Source of the DNA: Herbaspirillum sp. ST 5-3
Lineage (GTDB): Bacteria > Pseudomonadota > Gammaproteobacteria > Burkholderiales > Burkholderiaceae_D
Assembly: GCF_004804275.1 (NCBI RefSeq)
Contig: NZ_STGI01000005.1
Span: 248,001 to 312,000 of the forward strand
Reading direction: 5' to 3'
Length of the DNA stretch: 64,000 bases
How positions within the stretch are numbered: the stretch's first letter is position 1; every line of letters begins with the position of its first letter. A model generated the notes under the pieces. It did no database searches. It was given only the letters and a program-made list of their open reading frames with translations, and had not been told where the DNA came from. This document shows, in pieces, positions 20,460-29,917 of the stretch. The translations under genes were made by a program, and so were the position numbers.

Positions 20460-21842
20460 TCAGCACCGCTCCGCCGCGACCGGCAACTCGATCACGAATT
20501 CCGCGCCGCCGCCGACCACATTGCGCGCGTACATCTTGCCGCCGTGCTGTTCGATGATGCCGTAGCTGATCGACAAGCCGAGCCCGGTGCCCTTGCCCAC
20601 CGGCTTGGTGGTGAAGAAGGGATCGAAGATCTGCGACATGTGTTCGGGGGGAATGCCCGGGCCGTTATCGCGCAGCATCAGCGTCACATGCTGCGCATCC
20701 TTGTGCGCGGAGATCCAGAGTTGCGGTTGCGTCACGTGCGCTGCCGCAGCGGCGTCATAGGCGTTCTGAATCAGGTTCATCAGCACTTGCAGGAGCTGGC
20801 CGGCGTTGCCGATGACGTTCAGGGCTTCGCCGGCTTCCCAGTGCACCGTGAATTCCGGTGCGGTGCCCTTCCTGACCCAGTGAATGGCGCGCTCGACCAC
20901 GGCGGCGAGGTTCACCGTCGTCTTCTCTTCGCGGTCCACCACCGAGAAGCGCTTGAGCCCATTGACGATATCGGCGGTGCGCTGCGCGCCTTCGATGGTT
21001 CCCTCGATCAGCGAGGGCAAGTCCGCCACGATGCGGTCGATGCGCAAGTGCCGGCGCAGTTCGGTCATCTCATGCGACGCGCCCTGCTCGTGCAAGGCGT
21101 TCACATAGGTCGCGAGGCGTTCGCTGTAGCGCTTCAGTGCATGCACATTGCCCAGCACAAAGCTGATCGGATTGTTGAGCTCATGCGCGACGCCAGCGAC
21201 GAGGCGGCCGAGCGATGCCATCTTTTCCGAATGCAGGAGCTGCCGCTGCGTGCGCTTGAGCGCTTCGTGCGTCTCGCGCAGTTCGTGATAGGCGCGCTTG
21301 AGTTCGCCCACGGGACGTCCGACGAAGACGTAGCCGACATGCCTGCCGCTGCTGTCTATGCGTGGCGTGCAATTGACATCGACGGGGACGGCGCCGTGCG
21401 CGGCATTGCTCAGATTGAGTTCGGTCACTTCGCACACGCGCCGTGGTTCGGCCTGCTCGATCACCTTGCGCACGCACTCGACGCTTTCGCTGTCGGCCAG
21501 CAGCCGGTAGATCTGCATGCCGTGCAAATCGGCTTCACTGATGCCGACCAGTGCACGCAGCGCCGCATTGGTTTCCTCGATCTCGCCGAGATGGTTGCAG
21601 GCGATCAGCACATCCGACATGGCCGACAGCAGGCTGAAGATGAACTGCTGCGAACGCTCCAGCGCCTCGTTCTTTTCTTCGAGGGCGATCTCGTCGCGCA
21701 CCAGTTGCGAATATACCTCGTCCATCTTGTGGATCACGTCGACCCAGGTGGCTTCATCGACGCCTTCGATGGGCGGCTGGTTGGGCAGCGCGCCGATCTG
21801 GGGGAGCGGCGGTGATTTGGTTTTCGATCTGCTCTGTGGCAT
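20460..21842 (-). CDS. hoxJ: Hydrogen-sensing histidine kinase HoxJ
   Basis: 460-residue soluble kinase. An N-terminal coiled region and a PAS domain (~60-190) are followed by HisKA with the phospho-acceptor in GRLVAGVAHELNNP and an ATPase domain with N-box NLIQNAYDA, G1 DNGPGIPPE and G2 GKGTGLGLS, all intact. There are no membrane segments. In Ralstonia eutropha the homologue docks on the regulatory hydrogenase and phosphorylates HoxA to switch it off until H2 is sensed. Here it is last in the run hoxA-hoxB-hoxC-hoxJ, separated from hoxC by a palindromic insert. Confidence 0.9.
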   Translation of the reverse strand: MPQSRSKTKSPPLPQIGALPNQPPIEGVDEATWVDVIHKMDEVYSQLVRDEIALEEKNEALERSQQFIFSLLSAMSDVLIACNHLGEIEETNAALRALVGISEADLHGMQIYRLLADSESVECVRKVIEQAEPRRVCEVTELNLSNAAHGAVPVDVNCTPRIDSSGRHVGYVFVGRPVGELKRAYHELRETHEALKRTQRQLLHSEKMASLGRLVAGVAHELNNPISFVLGNVHALKRYSERLATYVNALHEQGASHEMTELRRHLRIDRIVADLPSLIEGTIEGAQRTADIVNGLKRFSVVDREEKTTVNLAAVVERAIHWVRKGTAPEFTVHWEAGEALNVIGNAGQLLQVLMNLIQNAYDAAAAAHVTQPQLWISAHKDAQHVTLMLRDNGPGIPPEHMSQIFDPFFTTKPVGKGTGLGLSISYGIIEQHGGKMYARNVVGGGAEFVIELPVAAERC

Positions 21843-21868
21843 GGTTGTTGGTCCGGAAAAGCTGGGTG

Positions 21869-22010
21869 TCCACGGAAATCACGGAAGACACGGAAAAAAT
21901 CTTTTCACATGGTTGGCGTCTGTTCGGACAGACGTAACGAACACTGGCTATTGGCTACGTACTTCCACAAGATTTTCATTTCTTTCCGTGTCTTCCGTGT
22001 TTTCCGTGGA
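21869..22010. repeat. 142-bp palindromic element with CACGGAA repeats
   Basis: The two 28-base arms are inverted copies differing at one base: TCCACGGAAATCACGGAAGA extended by CACGGAAA, and its complement. Each arm holds three tandem CACGGAA units. The ~86-base centre includes a short GTCTG/CAGAC hairpin. The element fills the hoxC-hoxJ gap almost exactly and begins 26 bases before the hoxJ start. It looks like a MITE or intergenic repeat and may act as an RNA stem within the operon. Confidence 0.8.
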
Positions 22011-22018
22011 CAAAAAAT

Positions 22019-23479
22019 TCAATGCACAGTACATACCATGCATGGATCAAACGAGCGAACGATGTGCTGGACCGCGACCGGCGTGTCTTCGCCCTCGCGC
22101 ACCGGTGCGCCGACCAACGCTGCTTCCAGCGCGCCGGGAACGCCTTGGGCATCGCGCGGCGAGAAATTCCAGGAGGTCGGCGCGACGATCTGGTAATTCA
22201 GGATCTTGCCGTCGCGGATCGCGATCCAGTGGCCGAGGCTGCCGCGCGCCGCTTCGGTCAGGCCGGTGCCTTCCGCATGGTCGGGCAAAGGCGATTCCGT
22301 GAAATAGGGGTCGCCGATGCGCACCGCGCCCAGCCATTTTTCCATTGCCGGCACGACCAGCGCGAGTTCCAGCAGGCGCGCCAGCACGCGGCTGTAGACC
22401 GTGCCGCCGCAGCGCTCGGCCGCATCGCGTACCAGCGGGTGGCCGTTGACGAGCTGGCGGGCCAGCGCTCCGGTTTCCAGTACGCGGCCGCCGAGGCGCG
22501 GCGCCTTGTTCCAGGTATAGGCATCGGGTTTGTCCGGTGTCGGCAAGGTCAGGCCTTCGCGCGGATGGCGCGGACCGCCCTGGTCGGACAGCCAGGCGCG
22601 CGTTGCGTCTTCTTCTATCGCGGCGGTATCGAGCGGAGTCGTCGCCTTCTGCGCGGCATCCCAGACACCGGGTACGAAGCGCATTGTTGCATCGTGTTGC
22701 GGATAGGCGCCGTAGGACAGGTAGAGTCCCGGGCCTTGCCCGAGGCGGTCGAGGCCGGCATCCTGCGCAATCGTGAGAAACAGACGGAAATCGCCATGAT
22801 CCGGTGGCGCGCTTGCATGCCACGCGCGCAAGGCTTCTTCATTGTCGAGGGCGGCGATCTGCTCCAGCGGCGCGGCAAACAGGGTGCGTTCCAGGAATGC
22901 GCGGAATTCGCGGATGCGCGCGAGCATGCGCACGCGTTCGGACGCATCGATGGCGCGTGCCGAGCCGCCGGGGTGGATGGATTGCGTATGCGGCCATTTT
23001 CCGCCCAGGGTCCCCAGCAGCGTGAACCAGCGCTGGCGGGCAGCGATGGCCTGCCGTGCATGCTCGCCCTGCTGCGCGGCGAAGCGCTGCCGCACCTGCG
23101 CATGCCAGGGCAATCCGGCATAGACGGGGCGCGCGAAGTCGGGCATGAAGAACAGGTAGAAATGGCTCAGGTGATCGGCCAGATTTTCCGCGGCGAGCAT
23201 CAGGTTGGTAACGATCAGCCCGTTCGGCGGTGGCGCAACCTGCATGGCGTCGGCCAGTGCGCGCGCGGCGGCGACCGATTGCGAAACGGAACAGATGCCG
23301 CAGATGCGCGGCACGTACACCATCGCATCGAAGGGATGCTTCTGCTGCAGGATCTGCTCGAAGCCGCGATACATGGGCGCGTTCACCTGCGCCGAACGCA
23401 CGCTGCCATCGACGACATCGAGCTGCACTTCGAGGTCGCCCTCGACGCGGTTGAAAGGGCCGACGATCAGGCGTGACAT
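22019..23479 (-). CDS. hoxC: Regulatory [NiFe] hydrogenase large subunit HoxC
   Basis: 486-residue catalytic subunit of the H2 sensor. The nickel/iron ligands are C60 and C63 (PRICGIC) and C480 and C483 (DPCMVC). The protein stops exactly at the terminal CTVH, with no C-terminal peptide, so no maturation protease is needed, as known for regulatory (group 2b) hydrogenases. It pairs with HoxB and feeds the signal to HoxJ. It is eight bases downstream of hoxB. Confidence 0.95.
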   Translation of the reverse strand: MSRLIVGPFNRVEGDLEVQLDVVDGSVRSAQVNAPMYRGFEQILQQKHPFDAMVYVPRICGICSVSQSVAAARALADAMQVAPPPNGLIVTNLMLAAENLADHLSHFYLFFMPDFARPVYAGLPWHAQVRQRFAAQQGEHARQAIAARQRWFTLLGTLGGKWPHTQSIHPGGSARAIDASERVRMLARIREFRAFLERTLFAAPLEQIAALDNEEALRAWHASAPPDHGDFRLFLTIAQDAGLDRLGQGPGLYLSYGAYPQHDATMRFVPGVWDAAQKATTPLDTAAIEEDATRAWLSDQGGPRHPREGLTLPTPDKPDAYTWNKAPRLGGRVLETGALARQLVNGHPLVRDAAERCGGTVYSRVLARLLELALVVPAMEKWLGAVRIGDPYFTESPLPDHAEGTGLTEAARGSLGHWIAIRDGKILNYQIVAPTSWNFSPRDAQGVPGALEAALVGAPVREGEDTPVAVQHIVRSFDPCMVCTVH

Positions 23480-23486
23480 GGCGCTC

Positions 23487-24521
23487 TCATTTCAGCCGCG
23501 TCTTGCGAATGGCGGGATTGACCACCTGATGGTCGACCCGCGCATTGTCGCGCACGCGTTTGGGCGTGGCCGATTTCGACAAGGACGAGAGTGCGACGAA
23601 CCAGGCTTTCGGCATGTCGGACGGCAGGCCGATCGGAATGCCGGCGATTTTCGGCGTCACGTGGAAGGGATGGCCCGGCTCCTCGAAACCGGGTTCGGTG
23701 CAGCTGATGCAGGCGTAGCCGCCGCGCAGGCAGGAGCCCTCGCCGTTCCATGGACGCGCGCCGCAATCGGCGTGTGCCTGCGTGCCCTTGCACCCCATGT
23801 TTTCCATGAGACAGCCGAGGTCGGAAGGCTTGGCCGCGCTGGCCTTGAATTCATAGAATTCGTTGCGGGTGCAGCCGTGGTGCACCAGGCGGTCCGCATA
23901 AAAGCGCGGACGGCCGAGCGCATCGATCTGGCTGGCGTCGAACTGGTCGGCCGCGAGCGCCATCAGGGTTTCGATCACCCACTGCGGATGGGTCGGGCAT
24001 CCCGCGACGTTGATGACCGGCAGGCCGGAGCGCGCGCGATAGTGCGCGCCGAGCAGGCCGCCGATCTGGTCGCCGTCATACTGCAGGCCGCAGGCGTCGG
24101 TCGGATTGCCGCCGCCGGCGGTGATGCCGCCATAGGCCGCGCAACTACCGACTGCGATCGCATGGTCGGCTACCGCAGCAAGCTCGCGCACCCACGCGAT
24201 CATCGGCTTGCCGGTACCGGACAACATATGGAATCGCCCGCTGCCGCCGGGACCGCGCAGCAGCGCGCCTTCGACGCACAAGGCATTCAAGGGAATTTCG
24301 CGCTCGCAGCAGGCGCGCAGGATGTTCAGGGCATCGCTGCCGCTTTCGAGCGACAGCGAGGGATGCCACAGCATGTTGATGCCGGCATCGGTGAGCGATC
24401 CGAAAAAATCCGCCGTGTCTGCGCACAGCAGCGACATGGTGCAACCGCCGCAGCCGCCGGACTGCAGCCACAAGACATTGAAGCCGGGGCGTCGCTCGGG
24501 AATGTCGTCATGCGGCATCAT
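23487..24521 (-). CDS. hoxB: Regulatory [NiFe] hydrogenase small subunit HoxB
   Basis: 344-residue Fe-S subunit of the H2-sensing hydrogenase. It has no Tat signal, so it is cytoplasmic, unlike the energy-converting small subunit at 32752. Proximal-cluster ligands begin C24 and C27 (GGCGGCTMS), with AVGSCAAYGG and VAGCPTHPQW further on. The medial/distal cluster region includes LGCLMENMGCKG and YACISCTEPGF. A ~50-residue C-terminal extension beyond the last cluster fits the HoxB tail known to contact the kinase. The ATG overlaps the hoxA stop (ATGA). Confidence 0.95.
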   Translation of the reverse strand: MMPHDDIPERRPGFNVLWLQSGGCGGCTMSLLCADTADFFGSLTDAGINMLWHPSLSLESGSDALNILRACCEREIPLNALCVEGALLRGPGGSGRFHMLSGTGKPMIAWVRELAAVADHAIAVGSCAAYGGITAGGGNPTDACGLQYDGDQIGGLLGAHYRARSGLPVINVAGCPTHPQWVIETLMALAADQFDASQIDALGRPRFYADRLVHHGCTRNEFYEFKASAAKPSDLGCLMENMGCKGTQAHADCGARPWNGEGSCLRGGYACISCTEPGFEEPGHPFHVTPKIAGIPIGLPSDMPKAWFVALSSLSKSATPKRVRDNARVDHQVVNPAIRKTRLK

Positions 24522-25990
24522 TTTTCCTCCAGTCCGAAGCGCACCAGCTTGCTGCGCAGACCGACGCGCGACAGGCCGAGTTCCTTCGATGCATGCGTCT
24601 TGTTCCAGCGGTAGCGCAGCAGGGTTTCCTTCAGGATCACCGCCTCGATCGCATCAAGCCGTTCCTGCAGTGTGCCGGACTGCGGCATGCCGGGATAGCC
24701 AGGTGTACCGGTGCCGTGCAATGCCGCGGTGCCGGGCTGCCCCTGCAGCACCTTGCTGGAAAAGGCGCGCGCGCCCACTTCGCTGCCTTCGGTGAGCGCG
24801 ACCGCGCGGTAGATCTCGTTGCGCAATTCGCGGATATTGCCGGGCCACGGATACGACATCATGCTGGCGACGGCGTCGGGATGGAATCGCTCGATGGGTT
24901 TGGCCAGCTCGCGCACGGCATGCTGCAGCAGCGATTCGGCGATCGGCGGAATATCGCCGGGCCGTTCGCGCAGGGGCGGTATCGCCATCGTCATGCCTGC
25001 AAGGCGGTAATACAGGTCCTGGCGGAATCGCCCGGCGTGCACGTCGTCTTCGAGGTTGCGGTGGGTGGCGGCAATCACGCGCACGTTGACGGGTATCGCG
25101 CGCGTCGCGCCCACGGGACGCACTTCGCCCTCCTGCAGGACGCGCAGCAGCTTGACCTGGAAGCCGGGCGAAGTGTCACCGATCTCATCGAGAAAAACCG
25201 TTCCGCCATCGGCGCGCTGGAACAGCCCGACATGGTCTTCATACGCGCCGGTGAAGGAGCCGCGCTTGTGGCCGAACAGTTCCGATTCCAGCAGCGTCTC
25301 CGACATCGCTGCGCAGTTCTCCATCACGAAGGCGCGCGATGCGCGCGGGCTGGCATAGTGCATTGCGCGTGCGAGCAGTTCCTTGCCGCTTCCCGATTCG
25401 CCGAGAACCAGCACGGACAGATCGTAGCGTGCGATGCGCGCGGCGATCTCGCAGACCTGATCCATCGGGCTGCCCTGCGCGCGCACGATGCGGCTGAAGT
25501 CGAAGGCATCGCGCACGCTGGCCTGCTTTTCGGCGGCACGTGCGCGCAATACCGGCGTGCTGGTGCGCAATTCAATGTTGAGGCGATGCATGTCGGACTG
25601 CAGTCCCTGCGCCTCCACCGCGCGCCGGACTGTTTCCAGCAAGTGGTCGGGCAGCCAGGGCTTGAGCAGGTATTGATAGATGCCTGCCTCGTTGATGCCT
25701 TCGATGATGTCTTCCGAATCGGTGTAGCCGGAAATGATGATGCGCACCACGTCCGGCCAGCGCTCGCGCACTTCCTTGAGAAACTGCACGCCTGTCGTGC
25801 CGGGCATGCGCTGGTCGCACAGGATGACGGAGACGGAATGCCGCTCCATCAGCTCGCGTCCATCGTCGGCCGCGCCGGCCGTGATCACGTTGAAGTCCTC
25901 TTCGAGGGTGCGCCGGATCGCGTCTTGCGATCGCGGTTCGTCGTCGATCACGAGGACGGTCGGCAGGCTGGTCGGAAGGGCGGCATTCAT
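24518..25990 (-). CDS. hoxA: NtrC-family hydrogenase regulator HoxA
   Basis: 490-residue sigma54-dependent activator. The receiver domain has phosphorylation site D59 (VILCDQRMPG). The AAA+ domain carries Walker A GESGSGKE near 196. The sigma54-contact loop reads GSFTGA rather than the usual GAFTGA, and Walker B is GGTVFLDEIGD. A Fis-type helix-turn-helix (ASKELGLSRVGLRSKLVRFG) ends the protein. By homology its unphosphorylated form activates hydrogenase transcription, and the sigma54 promoter at 32567 is its likely target. It lies ten bases after hoxX. Confidence 0.94.
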   Translation of the reverse strand: MNAALPTSLPTVLVIDDEPRSQDAIRRTLEEDFNVITAGAADDGRELMERHSVSVILCDQRMPGTTGVQFLKEVRERWPDVVRIIISGYTDSEDIIEGINEAGIYQYLLKPWLPDHLLETVRRAVEAQGLQSDMHRLNIELRTSTPVLRARAAEKQASVRDAFDFSRIVRAQGSPMDQVCEIAARIARYDLSVLVLGESGSGKELLARAMHYASPRASRAFVMENCAAMSETLLESELFGHKRGSFTGAYEDHVGLFQRADGGTVFLDEIGDTSPGFQVKLLRVLQEGEVRPVGATRAIPVNVRVIAATHRNLEDDVHAGRFRQDLYYRLAGMTMAIPPLRERPGDIPPIAESLLQHAVRELAKPIERFHPDAVASMMSYPWPGNIRELRNEIYRAVALTEGSEVGARAFSSKVLQGQPGTAALHGTGTPGYPGMPQSGTLQERLDAIEAVILKETLLRYRWNKTHASKELGLSRVGLRSKLVRFGLEEK

Positions 25991-25999
25991 GAGATGTGA

Positions 26000-27721
26000 T
26001 CAGCGGTGGATAGCGAGGTGGCGCGGTGTCCACGCATGCGGCATTTTATGCACAAAATGGTAGCGCGCGACATGGTAACTGGGATCGAATCCGTAAAAAT
26101 TGCGGCGCATTCTTGCCAATTCCTCATCGCGGTAGGCTTGCAGCGGCTTGGCTGCTTCATCGCGGCTGCGGCGCTCGCGCTTGGCCGCCAGCCGTTCGCC
26201 GTAGTCGTCCGCTTGCGCGAGCGCCGTGGCGCGGCGCCTCACTTCCTGCAGAAATTCTTGGGCGTCGCGCTCGAACGCGGCATCGATCAGTCCCTGCCGC
26301 GCCGCCTGCATGGCCGAGATCGGCATGCGGTTCTGCGTGATGGCGCGCGCCTGGTCCGTGCCCACCCGCCGCGGCAGCAGATAGGTCCAGTACTCGGAGC
26401 CGTACAGGTTGCCCATGTTCTTGTAATGCGGATTGAGCAGCACGCCTTCATGCGCCCAGACCATGTCGGCCGCCAGCGCCAGGAAGGCACCGCCGGCGCC
26501 GGCGTTGCCGCGCATGGCAGCGATCGTCAGCTGCTCATTGGCGGTCAGGATTTCGAGCGCGAGGTCGTCCATCGCATTGATGTTATGCCAGGACTCGTCG
26601 GCCGCGCTCTCGTCGGGCCGGTGGGCGGCCGCTTCGATGCAATTCAGGTGGATGCCGTTGCTGAAGAAATCCTCGCCGCCCAGCAGTACCAGAACGCGCG
26701 TCGGTCGTTGCCTGGCTTCCAGTACCGCGTCGCGCAGGCGCCGGCATTGTGCGGTCGACATCGCGCCATTGTAGAAATCGAAAGACAGATAGCCGACCGC
26801 ACCCTCTTCGCGGTAACGCAGCTCGCCCCATTCCTCGTCGGCGCGTTGCAGCGGAACTGCCAGCTCGGGCAAGTCCGCGGTCTCGGCGGGAAAGGCCACC
26901 GCAACAGGGAGTTTCAACTGCTTGTCGAGATCCTCGGCGCCCGGCGCGCGGCGCGCATGGCCTATCCACACGCCGCCATCGCGCGTGCGGCGCAAGACGG
27001 CTTCATCGCGGCGTGCGACGATATCGCCCGGACTGCCCTTCACTGCCGCCAGGGCCACACTCGTGGCGGGGTGCGCGTCGTACAGATAGCAAGGTGTGCC
27101 GAACAGGCTGTCGACTACACCCGGAAATCCGTCCGCGCCGTGGATCTTCGCCAGCACCGTCGCGCTGTCGTCGTTGTGCCAGTCGATGCGGCGTTGCTCC
27201 TGCCGCAGCAGCGGACGCAACTGCCCCTGCGTGTCGCCCGCCTCGGCCAAGGGCAGCGGGCGTTCTCCGCGTTCGAATTTGGCTATCGCCTCCAGCACGG
27301 CGGCGACGGCGGCATTGGTCACTTCATTGCGGTACAGGCTGCTCTTCATCGCAGTCCGCATCGGGAAGCCGGCAGTCGCCCAGATGTCGCCCGCGTCCAT
27401 CTCGGCATTGGCTTGCAGCACCGTCACGCCCCAGCGCGCTTCGCGGTTCAGGATGGCCCAGTCGAGCGCCGACGGTCCGCGGTCGCCGACGATGCCGGGA
27501 TGGACAATCAGGCACACGTGCTTCTGCCAGATCGAGGCAGGCACCGCGCGTTTCAGAAAGGGCGCGACGATCAGGTCGGGCTTGTACATGGCCACCGCTT
27601 CTTCGCTCACGGAATCGGCGATGTCCAGTTCGATCGATACCTCATGGCCGCGCGCGCACAGTTCGACGAACAGCCGCTGCGTGAGGCTGTTGAAGCTGTG
27701 GGAAATGAAGAGAATGCGCAT
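26000..27721 (-). CDS. hoxX: HoxX/HypX, aerobic CO-ligand synthesis enzyme
   Basis: 573-residue two-domain protein. The N-terminal ~270 residues resemble formyltetrahydrofolate-dependent transferases (HPGIVGDRGPSALDWAI). The C-terminal part is enoyl-CoA hydratase-like (LLGGEDFFSNGIHLNCIEAA; MRGNAGAGGAFLALAADM). Characterised HypX makes the active-site CO ligand from formyl-tetrahydrofolate through formyl-CoA under aerobic conditions. Its presence indicates that hydrogenase is matured in air. It lies seven bases after hypE. Confidence 0.93.
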   Translation of the reverse strand: MRILFISHSFNSLTQRLFVELCARGHEVSIELDIADSVSEEAVAMYKPDLIVAPFLKRAVPASIWQKHVCLIVHPGIVGDRGPSALDWAILNREARWGVTVLQANAEMDAGDIWATAGFPMRTAMKSSLYRNEVTNAAVAAVLEAIAKFERGERPLPLAEAGDTQGQLRPLLRQEQRRIDWHNDDSATVLAKIHGADGFPGVVDSLFGTPCYLYDAHPATSVALAAVKGSPGDIVARRDEAVLRRTRDGGVWIGHARRAPGAEDLDKQLKLPVAVAFPAETADLPELAVPLQRADEEWGELRYREEGAVGYLSFDFYNGAMSTAQCRRLRDAVLEARQRPTRVLVLLGGEDFFSNGIHLNCIEAAAHRPDESAADESWHNINAMDDLALEILTANEQLTIAAMRGNAGAGGAFLALAADMVWAHEGVLLNPHYKNMGNLYGSEYWTYLLPRRVGTDQARAITQNRMPISAMQAARQGLIDAAFERDAQEFLQEVRRRATALAQADDYGERLAAKRERRSRDEAAKPLQAYRDEELARMRRNFYGFDPSYHVARYHFVHKMPHAWTPRHLAIHR

Positions 27722-27728
27722 GACGGCC

Positions 27729-28781
27729 TCAGCAGATGCGCGGCAATTGCTCGCCCGACAGCCAGTCGACCACGCGTCGACCGCCGAAGCGGGTTTTCAT
27801 CTGCACGAAGCCGTGCGTGTCCTCGATCACGCTGCCGATGCGCGCCGCGTCCTTGCCGAGCGGATGGGCGCGCATGGCGGCAAGCAATGTGTCCGCATCC
27901 TGCTCCGCGCAGATGGCGATCAGTTTTCCTTCGTTGGCGACATAGAGCGGATCGAGGCCGAGAAATTCGCACGCCGCTTCCACTTGCGGCAGCACGGGGA
28001 TCGTTGCCTCGTCCAGCAGCATGCCGACACCGGACTGCTTGGCGATTTCATTGAGCGTAGTGGCAAGGCCACCGCGCGTGGGGTCACGCAACACATGCAC
28101 ACGCGGCATCGCCGCCAGCATGTCGGCGACCAGTCCGTGCAGCGCTGCGGTATCGGACAGGATTTCGGTCTCGAAGGCCAGTGATTCGCGCTTGGACATG
28201 ATGGCAACACCATGGCTGCCGATATGACCGGACACGAGAATCGCATCGCCCGGCTTGGCGTAGGCGCCGTCGATATCGATGCCGGGCGGCACCACGCCCA
28301 CGCCGGTGGTGCTGATAAACACGCCGTCGCCCTTGCCACGCTCGACCACCTTGGTGTCGCCGGTCACGACGGGTACGCCGGCGTCGCGCGAGGCCTGCGC
28401 CATGGATTCGACAATGCGCTTCAACTCCGACAGCGCGAAGCCTTCCTCCAGGATGAAGCTGGCCGACAGGTAGAGCGGCGTCGCGCCGTTCATCGCGACG
28501 TCGTTGACGGTGCCGTGCACCGACAGGCAGCCGATATCGCCGCCGGGGAAGAACAGCGGCGACACCACATGCGCATCGGTGGCCATCACCACGCGCCCTG
28601 CCGGCAGTGTCATGCGTGCGCCGTCATTGCCCTGGCGCAGCCATTCATTGTCGAAGGCGGTGACGAACAATTCCTCGATCAGTTGCGCCGATGCGCGTCC
28701 TCCCGCGCCGTGTCCCATATCGATGCGTCCATTCTTGAAATCGAGCGGACGGATGTAATTTTTCTTCACTGTTCCATTCAT
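27729..28781 (-). CDS. hypE: Hydrogenase maturation factor HypE
   Basis: 350-residue ATP-dependent dehydratase that turns the carbamoyl group received from HypF into the thiocyanate carried on its C-terminal cysteine. It has DMGHGAGGRASAQLIEE near the N-terminus, nucleotide-binding LRDPTRGGLATTLNEIA, and the essential terminal PRIC. The start at 28781 overlaps the hypD stop (ATGA). The open frame further upstream is a shadow of hypD. Confidence 0.97.
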   Translation of the reverse strand: MNGTVKKNYIRPLDFKNGRIDMGHGAGGRASAQLIEELFVTAFDNEWLRQGNDGARMTLPAGRVVMATDAHVVSPLFFPGGDIGCLSVHGTVNDVAMNGATPLYLSASFILEEGFALSELKRIVESMAQASRDAGVPVVTGDTKVVERGKGDGVFISTTGVGVVPPGIDIDGAYAKPGDAILVSGHIGSHGVAIMSKRESLAFETEILSDTAALHGLVADMLAAMPRVHVLRDPTRGGLATTLNEIAKQSGVGMLLDEATIPVLPQVEAACEFLGLDPLYVANEGKLIAICAEQDADTLLAAMRAHPLGKDAARIGSVIEDTHGFVQMKTRFGGRRVVDWLSGEQLPRIC

Positions 28782-29917
28782 GCAGTCACCACTGGAATAT
28801 CCTTGAATCGTCCATACGAATAATGCGCGGCGCAGGCGCCCTCGCTCGACACCATGCACGAACCCATCGGGTTTTCCGGCGTGCACACGGTGCCGAACAG
28901 CTTGCAATCGGTCGGGCCTTTCACGCCGCGCAGGATGGCGCCGCATTCGCAAGCCTTGTTGTCAGCCACCGGCCGATAAGTGAGGCCGAACTTCTTCTCC
29001 GCGTCGTAGGCCGCGTAGGCGGGGCGGATGCGCAAGGCGCTGTACGGCACTTCACCCAGGCCGCGCCATTCGAAGGTGGTGCGCAACTCGAACACGTCGG
29101 ACACCAGCGTCTGCGCGGTGAGATTGCCTTCGGTGGTGACGGCGCGCATGAATTCGTTCTCGACTTCGCTGCGCCCTTCATTGACCTGGCGCACCAGCAT
29201 CAGGATCGCCTGGATCACGTCCAATGGTTCGAAGCCGGCGACGACCACCGGCTTGCGGTATTCCTCGGCAAAGTGTTCATACGGGCCGGAGCCGATCACG
29301 ATACTCACATGCGCCGGGCCGATGAAACCGTCGATCGGCACCGTGCCGTAGTCGCGCACTTCCGGCGATTCGAGGATGTGCGTGATTGCGGACGGCGTCA
29401 GCACGTGGCAGCACAGCACGCTGAAGTTGTCCACCTTGCGCGCGGCCGCATCGCGCAGCACCAGCGCGGTCGGTGGCGTGGTGGTTTCGAAGCCGATGGC
29501 GAAGAAGACGACTTCGCGCTCGGGATTGTCGATCGCCGTCTTCAATGCATCCGCCGCCGAGTACACCATGCGGATATCCGCGCCGCGCGCCTTGGCCTTG
29601 ATCAGCGACAGGCCGTCCGACGCCGGAACGCGCATGGTGTCGCCGTAGGTGCAGACGATCGCATTGCGCTCCAGTGCGAGATGGATGGCGTGGTCGATGC
29701 GCCCGATGGGCAGCACGCAGACCGGGCATCCGGGGCCGTGGATCATGCGCACATTCGGCGGCAGCAGCTCGCTCACGCCATAGCGCGAAATCGCGTGCGT
29801 ATGGCCGCCGCAGAATTCCATGAAGCTGTAGCGCCGCTCCGGGCTGGCTTCGTCACGGATGCGTGCGGCGATCTTTTGCGCCAGCTCGCCGTCCCGGTAT
29901 TCAGCGATGTATTTCAT
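28778..29917 (-). CDS. hypD: Hydrogenase maturation factor HypD
   Basis: 379-residue Fe-S protein that, with HypC, holds the Fe(CN)2CO unit. Conserved blocks are FMEFCGGHTHAI, HGPGCPVCVLP, FFAIGFETTTPPTA, and the C-terminal [4Fe-4S] region CECGAILRGVKGPTDCKLF plus GTVCTPENPMGSCMVSSEG. The start at 29917 (MKYIAEYRDG) overlaps hypC by 17 bases. Confidence 0.97.
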   Translation of the reverse strand: MKYIAEYRDGELAQKIAARIRDEASPERRYSFMEFCGGHTHAISRYGVSELLPPNVRMIHGPGCPVCVLPIGRIDHAIHLALERNAIVCTYGDTMRVPASDGLSLIKAKARGADIRMVYSAADALKTAIDNPEREVVFFAIGFETTTPPTALVLRDAAARKVDNFSVLCCHVLTPSAITHILESPEVRDYGTVPIDGFIGPAHVSIVIGSGPYEHFAEEYRKPVVVAGFEPLDVIQAILMLVRQVNEGRSEVENEFMRAVTTEGNLTAQTLVSDVFELRTTFEWRGLGEVPYSALRIRPAYAAYDAEKKFGLTYRPVADNKACECGAILRGVKGPTDCKLFGTVCTPENPMGSCMVSSEGACAAHYSYGRFKDIPVVTA

